64,000 bases of DNA, from positions 93,355 to 157,354 of the forward strand of contig NZ_BLAF01000026.1 in the NCBI RefSeq assembly GCF_009687885.1, in the 5' to 3' direction. Under the pieces are notes generated by a model that saw nothing but the letters and a program-made list of their open reading frames with translations, made no database searches and was not told where the DNA came from. Positions 43,387-49,888 of the stretch are shown piece after piece. The first letter of the stretch is position 1. Each line of letters begins with the position of its first letter. The position numbers and the translations under genes are program-made. The stretch comes from Acrocarpospora pleiomorpha (GTDB taxonomy: Bacteria; Actinomycetota; Actinomycetes; Streptosporangiales; Streptosporangiaceae).

Positions 43387-44700
43387 ATGATCCGTCGTGG
43401 ATGGACGCTGTTCATCGTTCTGTGTGTCGCGGTGCTGGTGTGGCCGCAGGCCGGGTACGCCTTGCCCGATCCGACCAGTCCGGTCACCGGGAACGGGACC
43501 TGGTTCGACGCGCTCGGCTCGCCGTACGGAGGGTGCGGATTGCCGCAGGGGCAGCTGGATTCGCAGCATTTCGTGGCGCTGAACGTGTACAACACGCCAG
43601 GGGATTACTCGTTCTATCCGCGGCCGCTGACCGGGGCCAACCTGGCGAAGGCCGGGATGTGGAACAACGGGCTCAACTGCGGGCGGTGGGTGCAGGTGTC
43701 GGTGGCCGACTACTGCACGGGCGTCAATGACGGCGCGCCCAATCAGGCGTTCTGCCGGAACGGGTCGTGGGTGGCGGACGCGTACAACGGAGCCACGCTG
43801 ACCATGCAGGTGGCCGATAGTTGCGGGGATTCCAACGGGTGGTGCCGGGATGATCCGTACCATCTGGATCTGGCGAAGGCGTCGCTGAACGCGTTCGTGA
43901 AGAATGGCGCGCCGGTGGGGGACATGTATCCCAATCATTGGAACAACCGGCGGTTGACGTGGCAGTTCGTGCCGGCGCCCAATTACACCGGGGATATCAA
44001 GATCGGGTTTATGCAGGGGGCGCAGGTGTGGTGGCCCGCGATCGCGGTGTCGCATCTGGCCAATGGCATTCACGGGGTGGAGTACTTCGCGAACGGGGCC
44101 TGGCAGACCGCGCAGATGAACAGCGACATGGGACAGTCGTATGTGATCGGCGGGACCACGAATGGCGGGTCGCAATTCCAGATCCGGGTGCGGGACGCGG
44201 CCAACAACCTGATCAACAATGGGCGGATCTACAGCTTCGGCCTGCCGGCGTCCTGCTCGCCCTGCGGTCAGCCGTATACAGCGGCCACCTACACGACAAA
44301 CGGCCCGTCGCCCTCTCCCTCGCCTTCGCCTAGCCCGTCCCCCTCGCCGTCTCCTTCGCCTTCCCCGTCTCCCAGTCCGTCGCCCTCCCCTTCGCCCTCG
44401 CCGTCGGGCAGGTGCACGGTGACCTATCAGGTGACCGACTCCTGGAACGGCGCCTTCAACGCGAGTGTCAGCGTGCGGAACACCGGCACGGCCTGGAACA
44501 ACTGGTCGATCACCTGGACGGCCCCGCCCGGGGTGACGCTCGGCAGCGCCTGGAACGCCGTCATCACCCCCAGCGGCAGCACCTGGACGATCAGAGGTCC
44601 CGCCTGGGCGCCCAACCTGGCCGCGGGCGCGACCGCCACCTTCGGATTCCAGGGCAACGGCCCGTCGACACCGGGACCGTCCGCCATCAGATGCGGCTGA
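43387..44700 (+). CDS. Secreted expansin-like protein with CBM2
   Basis: This 437-residue secreted protein has a signal peptide (MIRRGWTLFIVLCVAVLVWPQAG...), then an expansin-like core. The double-psi barrel (about 30-160) contains DSCGDSNGWC and HLDLAKASLNAF, and an expansin C-terminal domain (about 165-290) follows. A Pro-Ser linker leads to a CBM2 cellulose/chitin-binding module (about 345-437, Trp-rich). Expansins loosen polysaccharide fibres without hydrolysis. ATG 43387 follows GAGGGGA. It may cooperate with the chitinases at 56-60 kb. Confidence 0.88.
   Translation: MIRRGWTLFIVLCVAVLVWPQAGYALPDPTSPVTGNGTWFDALGSPYGGCGLPQGQLDSQHFVALNVYNTPGDYSFYPRPLTGANLAKAGMWNNGLNCGRWVQVSVADYCTGVNDGAPNQAFCRNGSWVADAYNGATLTMQVADSCGDSNGWCRDDPYHLDLAKASLNAFVKNGAPVGDMYPNHWNNRRLTWQFVPAPNYTGDIKIGFMQGAQVWWPAIAVSHLANGIHGVEYFANGAWQTAQMNSDMGQSYVIGGTTNGGSQFQIRVRDAANNLINNGRIYSFGLPASCSPCGQPYTAATYTTNGPSPSPSPSPSPSPSPSPSPSPSPSPSPSPSPSPSGRCTVTYQVTDSWNGAFNASVSVRNTGTAWNNWSITWTAPPGVTLGSAWNAVITPSGSTWTIRGPAWAPNLAAGATATFGFQGNGPSTPGPSAIRCG
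44310..44405 (+). repeat. Pro-Ser linker repeat
   Basis: A six-base pattern of CCN TCN codons is repeated about 16 times and encodes the flexible PS linker between the expansin core and the CBM2. Confidence 0.85.
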
Positions 44701-44704
44701 CCGG

Positions 44705-45445
44705 TCAGGTCATCGTCTTGCCGCCGTTGACGGCGAGACGCTGACCGGTCACGTACCGGGAGTCCGAGGACGCCAGGAAGGCGACCACGTCGGCCACGTC
44801 CGCGGGCTCCCCCATGTGCGAGAGCGCGGTTCCCCTCAGGTAGTCGGCGAACTCGGCGTCGGTGACCCCCGCGTGCCGCTCCACCGGAATCCATCCGGGC
44901 TCGACCGTGTTGACCGTGATCCCGTACGGCCCGAGTTCCCGGGCCCACGTACGAGTCAGCCCATGCATGGCGGCCTTGGCAGACACATATGCCGACATTT
45001 CGCGATTACCGAGGTCGACGACCTCGCTGCCCACGTTGATGATCCGCCCGGTCCCCGCCGCCCGCATGTCCGGCAACACGGCCTGCAGGATCAGCAGCGG
45101 CGCCTTGACGAAGAACCGCAGCTGCTTCAGATGGTCTTCCCACGTCACCTGATCGACCGGGATCAGCGGCTGCGGCCCGGTCGCGTTGTTGACCACCACC
45201 GCGATCGGCCCCAGCTCCGCCAGCGCCGCTCGCACCTGCTCCTCGTCGGTCACGTCGAACCGCGCCAGCGCGACCGAATGCCCGCGCGCCTTGATGCGCT
45301 CAGCCACCCCGGTGGCCCCTGCGGTGTCATGTGCGTAGTTGAGCGCCACATGCCAGCCGTCCGCCGCCAGCCGGTCGGCGATGAAGGCGCCAAGGCCACG
45401 CGAAGCACCGGTGACAAGCGCGGTGCCGAGGGAGTTTCCGGTCAT
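44705..45445 (-). CDS. Short-chain dehydrogenase/reductase
   Basis: This 246-residue SDR has the cofactor motif TGASRGLGAF, NNAT, and the active-site YVSAK (Tyr-x3-Lys) with an upstream Ser in NVGSEVV. It resembles FabG-like 3-oxoacyl reductases; the substrate is unknown. ATG 45445 follows AAAGGA. It is convergent with the expansin-like gene with a 4-base gap. Confidence 0.9.
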   Translation of the reverse strand: MTGNSLGTALVTGASRGLGAFIADRLAADGWHVALNYAHDTAGATGVAERIKARGHSVALARFDVTDEEQVRAALAELGPIAVVVNNATGPQPLIPVDQVTWEDHLKQLRFFVKAPLLILQAVLPDMRAAGTGRIINVGSEVVDLGNREMSAYVSAKAAMHGLTRTWARELGPYGITVNTVEPGWIPVERHAGVTDAEFADYLRGTALSHMGEPADVADVVAFLASSDSRYVTGQRLAVNGGKTMT

Positions 45446-45510
45446 GACGGTCCTTTCCAGAGCCGTCAATGATCGTACGACATGTCACCGCAACGCCCGG
45501 AACAGCGGGA

Positions 45511-45554
45511 AAGGCCCGGCAGGGCGATCGAGGAGATCACCCTGCCGGGCCTTT
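45511..45554 (-). terminator. Strong intrinsic terminator
   Basis: AAGGCCCGGCAGGG pairs with CCCTGCCGGGCCTT over 14 bp with a 15-base loop and flanking A/T ends. It lies 5 bases past the stop of the small minus-strand gene at 45560. Confidence 0.85.
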
Positions 45555-45559
45555 GACGA

Positions 45560-45760
45560 TCAGCTGCCTTGACGGCGTGGTGGCATCGTGTCCCGCGAAC
45601 CCGGCTCACGGCCGTGCTCACGGTTGCCCATGCCGGGCTTGCTGTTGGGCTGGCCGGGCATCTCATCCGGCCGGCGCTGGTGCGGCTGAGGGTTGTTCTC
45701 CCCAGGACGAATGTCCCGGTCGGTGCCGGGCTGACGTGGGTTCTTCTTCTTAGCATTCAT
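45560..45760 (-). CDS. Small hydrophilic protein of unknown function
   Basis: This 66-residue, strongly polar protein begins MNAKKKNPRQPGTDRDIRP and ends PPRRQGS. It is rich in Pro, Arg, Asn and Gly, with no hydrophobic core, so it is probably disordered. Support for a real gene comes from the near-ideal terminator 5 bases after its stop and from codon structure unlike the surrounding DNA. The function is unknown; small disordered stress-induced proteins share this composition (inference). Confidence 0.6.
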   Translation of the reverse strand: MNAKKKNPRQPGTDRDIRPGENNPQPHQRRPDEMPGQPNSKPGMGNREHGREPGSRDTMPPRRQGS

Positions 45761-45827
45761 GCCAAAAGGATTTCCGCCCGACAAAGCAGACAAACTGACA
45801 TGAAGCACCCCGAGCGCGACTTTGACC

Positions 45828-46460
45828 CTAAGCCGGATTTTCCGCATGCAAACGGCTCAATACCCTACGAAACGCCCAAACTGAACCCACGAAGGCCAGT
45901 CCGGTGATCAGCGCCACCACCAGCGCACGGGTCAGCGGGTACTCGGCGATCGACTGATGCACCAGCAGCCAGATGCTCACGGTCGAGTTGGCCAGCAGCA
46001 CGAACGCCCAGAGCAGGGTGATCCGGGCGAAGAACCGGCGCATGCGCTCGTGCCTGAGCACGAACGAGGGCAGGTGGATGTAGTCGAGCGTGAGCTTCTG
46101 CACCAGCGGGCGGCGCAGCCGTACTGAGGCGATGAAGATCAGGCTGATGCAGATCGTGCCGATCTCCGGCTGGATGAAGTAGACGACATGGTCATTGGTC
46201 CACAGACCGAGCAGGGTCCGGAATGTGATCGCGATGCTGGCCACGATCATCGTGCCCGGAATCGGCAGCCGCCGGATCAGCCGCCACCCCACGCTCCCGT
46301 ACACCCAGGTCGCCGCCGCGATCAGCGCTCCGGCGAAGCCGAGCAGATAGAGCGCCGAATAGAAGACCGCGAGCGGTGCGATTACGCCCTCCAGAATCCT
46401 CGGCACCGCTTGCTTGATCATCGCGGTGGCGCGGGGCAAGGCGAATGGAGGGTGAGACAT
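45828..46460 (-). CDS. VC0807-type integral membrane protein
   Basis: This 210-residue membrane protein has about six helices and the pattern of the VC0807 family (AVFYSALYLLGFAGALIAAATWVYGSVGWRLIRRLPIPG in pieces, then FARITLLWAFVLLANS). The function is unknown. ATG 46460 follows GAGGAG; the longer open frame upstream lacks a ribosome site. Confidence 0.7.
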   Translation of the reverse strand: MSHPPFALPRATAMIKQAVPRILEGVIAPLAVFYSALYLLGFAGALIAAATWVYGSVGWRLIRRLPIPGTMIVASIAITFRTLLGLWTNDHVVYFIQPEIGTICISLIFIASVRLRRPLVQKLTLDYIHLPSFVLRHERMRRFFARITLLWAFVLLANSTVSIWLLVHQSIAEYPLTRALVVALITGLAFVGSVWAFRRVLSRLHAENPA

Positions 46461-46593
46461 GGGGCTCCTCAGCAAGCGACGGCGAACCGACGCTAAAGGT
46501 TTCTTCACCTGCCCGGAGCAGGTATTGAAAACCCTGGGGCAGACCATGGCTGGTGAGTAAAGGTACCTGACCCTTAGGGGAGCACACGCCTAT

Positions 46594-46603
46594 CCCCTAG
46601 GGG
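46594..46603. promoter_or_regulatory. CCCCTAGGGG palindrome
   Basis: This perfect 10-base palindrome lies in the 178-base gap between the VC0807-type and LysE genes; a variant CCCTTAGGGG begins at 46571, 23 bases away. The same palindrome occurs at 43252 and a related CCTTAGGGG at 49869. Confidence 0.4.
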
Positions 46604-46638
46604 ACAAGCCTGAGGTGACAGGGTTCTTACCTCCGGGT

Positions 46639-47280
46639 TCACCCCAGGCTGGCGGTGGCCAGCTTCGCGCTGAAGCCCACGAAAAGCGCGCCCACCACGG
46701 ACGTGAGGCCCGCTGACAAGGCACGACGGCGCTGGAACTGGGTGGCCAGGAAAGTGCCGCTAAAGATCAGCGCGGACAGGTAGAGAACGCTGAAAATTTG
46801 AATGATCACGCCGAGAATCAGGAACGAGAGCGCGGGCGCGCCATAACTGGGATCGACGAACTGCACGAAGAACGAGACGAAAAACAAGATCGCCTTGGGA
46901 TTCAGCACGCTGATCACCAAAGCTTTCCTGAATGGATGCCCCGCAGTCACCATGGGGGCCTCTTGTGCCGTCGCGGCGCCGCGCCGGGACCGCCAGGCCG
47001 ACCGGAGCATGGTGAATCCGATCCAGGCCAGGTAGGCCGCGCCCGCGTACTTGACGATGGCGAACAGCACCGCGTCCCGCAGCAGCGAGGCCACCCCCGC
47101 CGCCGTCGCCACCATCAGCACGGTGTCCCCGACGAAGACCCCGGCGGCGGCCCGGTAGCCCACCCGCACGCCGCGCTGCGCGGCCGTGGAGAGCACGTAG
47201 AGCGAGTTGGGTCCCGGCAGCAGAATGATCAGAAACGCGCCGATGACGTAGGTCCAGATGTCGGTGATCCCGAAGAACAT
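46639..47280 (-). CDS. LysE/RhtB-family amino-acid exporter
   Basis: This 213-residue exporter has six membrane helices and the LysE signature (LLPGPNSLYVLSTAAQRGVRVGYRAAAGVFVGD). It exports amino acids or related compounds. ATG 47280 follows GGGAG. It is divergent from the small membrane protein/YeiH unit across a 125-base gap with a palindrome. Confidence 0.9.
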   Translation of the reverse strand: MFFGITDIWTYVIGAFLIILLPGPNSLYVLSTAAQRGVRVGYRAAAGVFVGDTVLMVATAAGVASLLRDAVLFAIVKYAGAAYLAWIGFTMLRSAWRSRRGAATAQEAPMVTAGHPFRKALVISVLNPKAILFFVSFFVQFVDPSYGAPALSFLILGVIIQIFSVLYLSALIFSGTFLATQFQRRRALSAGLTSVVGALFVGFSAKLATASLG

Positions 47281-47352
47281 GTCACTCCCTGTGCTGCCGG
47301 AGATAACACGGTATCGCCTGATCTTGTAGATCACTCAGGGGATATTTACCTC

Positions 47353-47369
47353 TAATCCCTATGGGATTA
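47353..47369. promoter_or_regulatory. Palindromic operator upstream of the YeiH unit
   Basis: TAATCCC and GGGATTA flank a 3-base centre. The site lies between the LysE and YeiH units, 37 bases before the small membrane-protein start. It is probably bound by a dimeric regulator not encoded in the window. Confidence 0.5.
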
Positions 47370-47405
47370 CCATGAAATCTCCCCAGCCTGCAGAGAGGCC
47401 CTCCC

Positions 47406-47540
47406 ATGAGTGAGCCCGAACCCCCCACCAGCAGAGAGTCCCGCACCGCGTTCAACGAGGACTGGGCGGCGACCATCCTCGGCCTGGTGCTCCTCGTCCT
47501 GGTCCTGACCGGCGTCATCCCGACAGGGCTGGTGCCCTGA
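47406..47540 (+). CDS. 44-residue single-span membrane protein upstream of YeiH
   Basis: The protein has a charged N-terminal lead (MSEPEPPTSRESRTAF), then NEDWAATILGLVLLVLVL, a single membrane segment. ATG 47406 follows AGAGAGG. Its TGA overlaps the YeiH ATG by one base (TGATG), so the two are translationally coupled. It is too short for routine gene callers. It probably partners the transporter; that is inference from position. Confidence 0.7.
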   Translation: MSEPEPPTSRESRTAFNEDWAATILGLVLLVLVLTGVIPTGLVP

Positions 47541-48697
47541 TGACCACCGAGAACCGGCAATCAGACATCGCCCCTGAGCCTGGAACACCGGCCACGGAAA
47601 CACCGGCCACGGAACCGGCGTCCACGGAAACGGCGTCATTCGCCTGGGCCGCCGGCGGCGTTCTGGCCGTGCTCGTGCTCGGCGCGGCCACCCGCTACCT
47701 GGAGCAGAACGTCCCCGAATGGTTTGAGGGGGACTTCGCCTCGGCCATCGAATACCCCGTCTACGCGATCCTGCTCGGCCTGCTCGGCAACGCGGTGCTC
47801 ACCGCGACCGGGGTCAGGGACCGGCTCGCGGGCGGGTTCCGCACCGAGTTCTTCATCAAGACCGGCCTCGTGCTGCTCGGCGCGTCGATCAACCTGAGCG
47901 TGATCGTCACCGCCGCCGGGCCCGCGATCATCCAGGGCATCGTGCTGATCACCTCGGTGTTCCTGTTCACCTGGTGGCTCGGCGGGAAGCTCGGCCTGGA
48001 GGACAAGCTCCGGGCGCTGCTGTCGGCCGCCGTGTCGATCTGCGGGGTGAGCGCGGCGATCGCGGCGGCGGGAGCCGTACAGGCGAAGCGGGAGCAGCTC
48101 GCCTACGCGGCCAGCCTGGTGATCGTGTTCGCGTTGCCGTCGATCTTCATTCTGCCCTGGCTGGCCAGCGTGCTCGGGCTGTCGCCGGAGGTGGCGGGGG
48201 CCTGGATCGGCGGGAACATCGACACCACGGCGGCGGTGACGGCGGCGGGGGCGATCGTCGGCGAAGAGGCGCTTGCGGTCGCCACCATCGTCAAGGTCAC
48301 CCAGAACGCGCTGATCGGCATTGTCGTGATCGCGCTGACCGCGTGGTTCGCGTTCCGGGTCGAGCGCCGTCCGGACGCGGCGGCTCCCGGCCTGGGCGAG
48401 CTGTGGCGGCGGTTCCCCAAGTTCGTGCTCGGCTTCATCGCCGCCTCGGTCGTGGCCACCTGGTATCTCAGCACGGTGTCCGCCGCGGACGGAAAGGCCA
48501 CCATCGGGGTCGCCAACGACCTGCGGGTCTGGTTCCTCATCCTGGCCTTCGTCAGCATCGGCCTGGAGTTCCGCCCGGCGTCCTTGCGCGCCGCCGGCTG
48601 GCGCCCGGTCGCGGTGTTCGGCGCCGCCGCCGTGGTCAACCTGCTGCTCGCCCTCGCCCTGGCCGCCCTGCTGTTCAGCGGCTTCACCGTCGAATAG
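47540..48697 (+). CDS. YeiH-family putative sulfate exporter
   Basis: This 385-residue transporter has about ten membrane helices and the YeiH/UPF0324 pattern (KTGLVLLGASINLSVI, VSICGVSAAIAAAGAV, GAWIGGNIDTTAAVTAAGAIVGE, KVTQNALIGIVVIAL). The family is called a putative sulfate exporter; the substrate is not proven. It is coupled to the 44-residue protein upstream and followed by a bidirectional terminator. Confidence 0.92.
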   Translation: MTTENRQSDIAPEPGTPATETPATEPASTETASFAWAAGGVLAVLVLGAATRYLEQNVPEWFEGDFASAIEYPVYAILLGLLGNAVLTATGVRDRLAGGFRTEFFIKTGLVLLGASINLSVIVTAAGPAIIQGIVLITSVFLFTWWLGGKLGLEDKLRALLSAAVSICGVSAAIAAAGAVQAKREQLAYAASLVIVFALPSIFILPWLASVLGLSPEVAGAWIGGNIDTTAAVTAAGAIVGEEALAVATIVKVTQNALIGIVVIALTAWFAFRVERRPDAAAPGLGELWRRFPKFVLGFIAASVVATWYLSTVSAADGKATIGVANDLRVWFLILAFVSIGLEFRPASLRAAGWRPVAVFGAAAVVNLLLALALAALLFSGFTVE

Positions 48698-48702
48698 GCC
48701 AA

Positions 48703-48737
48703 TGAGACCGGCCACCCCTGGATGGTGGCCGGTCTCA
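48703..48737. terminator. Bidirectional intrinsic terminator
   Basis: TGAGACCGGCCACC pairs perfectly with GGTGGCCGGTCTCA over 14 bp with a 7-base loop and is followed by CTTTT. It separates the convergent YeiH and methyltransferase genes. Confidence 0.85.
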
Positions 48738-48740
48738 CTT

Positions 48741-49790
48741 TTACGGGCGGGCAAGGCGGTAGAAGCGCCAGAACGGGGAGTCGATCGGGAGCTCGGTGTA
48801 GCTGAGCCCGGCGGCCGTCGCCCAGCGGGCCACGGTCGGGGCGCGCAGCGCGGTGCCGGAGGCCAGGTGGGCGGAGTCCGGGGACTCGGCCATCGTGGCC
48901 GGCAGGCAGTGCAGCACGCTGCAGGCGTAGTGGAAACGCTCCACCGGGTCGGCCGGGGCCGCGTACTCGTGCGCCACCTTCTCGTCGGCGATCAGGATCG
49001 AACCGCCGTCGGTGAGCTGGGTCCGCGCGGCCCGCAGCACCTCGCCCGGGTCGGCCATGTCGTGCAGGGCCTCGAAGACGGTGATCAGGTCGAACGCGCC
49101 GACGGCCACCCGCGCGTCCCCCTGCTCGAACGTCACCCGGTCGGCCACCCCCGCCGCGGCGGCGGCCAGCTGAGCCTCCTCGACCGAGGTCTTGTCCAGG
49201 TCCACGCCGTGCACCCGCACCCGGGGGTAGGCCTGGGCCAGCGTGATCGAGGACGCGCCCAGACCGCAGCCCAGGTCCAGCACCCGCGCCCCCGGCTCGG
49301 CCCGCAGCCGCCGGTGCAGGTCGGGCACGGACGGGAGCCAGGTCTGGGTGTACTCGTTGAGGTACATCGGGCGGTTGACGGAGGCGATCCCATGCCGGAC
49401 GTCCCGGCCGTACGCCTCGTACGGGATGCCCTCGCCGGTCCGGAACACCCGCAGCAACTCGGGCAGCACGCTCGCCATCCCGGCGAACAGCTTCGTCACG
49501 GGCGCCACGTGGTAGGGGCTCTCGGCGTCCAGCAACACCTCGGCGTGCGCGGGCGACAGGCTGAACCTGCCGTCCTCGTAGTCCAGGTAGCCGGCGGCGG
49601 CCTGCTGCTCCAGCCACTCCTTGGCGTACCGGGGGGCGATGCCGGGCAGGCCCTCGGCGGCGGTGACAGGGCCGGCGGCGAGCGCGCGGTACAGGCCTAG
49701 TTCGAGGCCGAGATGCACGGTCAGCACCTCGGCGGCGGTGGTCACGTCGCCGATCATTCGCTCGGCGAGAAGGTCACGAGAATCAGTCAT
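48741..49790 (-). CDS. Class I SAM-dependent methyltransferase
   Basis: This 349-residue enzyme has an N-terminal winged-helix-like dimerisation domain (about 10-90) and a Rossmann SAM-binding domain. Motif I is RVLDLGCGLGASS (near 170), with VHGVDLD after it, then ITVFEALHDMADP and SILIADEKV. This two-part form is shared by plasmid-borne and secondary-metabolite methyltransferases; the substrate is unknown. I chose ATG 49790; GTG 49820 is in frame. It is divergent from the SARP gene with repeat elements between. Confidence 0.85.
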   Translation of the reverse strand: MTDSRDLLAERMIGDVTTAAEVLTVHLGLELGLYRALAAGPVTAAEGLPGIAPRYAKEWLEQQAAAGYLDYEDGRFSLSPAHAEVLLDAESPYHVAPVTKLFAGMASVLPELLRVFRTGEGIPYEAYGRDVRHGIASVNRPMYLNEYTQTWLPSVPDLHRRLRAEPGARVLDLGCGLGASSITLAQAYPRVRVHGVDLDKTSVEEAQLAAAAAGVADRVTFEQGDARVAVGAFDLITVFEALHDMADPGEVLRAARTQLTDGGSILIADEKVAHEYAAPADPVERFHYACSVLHCLPATMAESPDSAHLASGTALRAPTVARWATAAGLSYTELPIDSPFWRFYRLARP

Positions 49791-49822
49791 GACGGTGACT
49801 GTGCCCGCCGCCACTTGCACGA

Positions 49823-49852
49823 CGCGTACGGCTCGCGTACACGCAAAAGTAC
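49823..49852. promoter_or_regulatory. SARP-type heptamer direct repeats
   Basis: CGCGTAC occurs at 49823-49829 and 49834-49840, exactly 11 bases apart, followed by a degenerate AAAGTAC at 49846. Heptamers spaced 11 bases are the known binding pattern of SARP regulators. They lie between the SARP gene and the methyltransferase gene. Confidence 0.55.
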
Positions 49853-49888
49853 GTAGACCCCCGTCACGCCTTAGGGGATCGTGACGGC

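Noticed and set aside
44310..44405. Regular short repeats that might suggest a CRISPR array
   Set aside because: They are contiguous Pro-Ser codons with no spacers and lie in frame inside a secreted protein; no cas gene is in the window.
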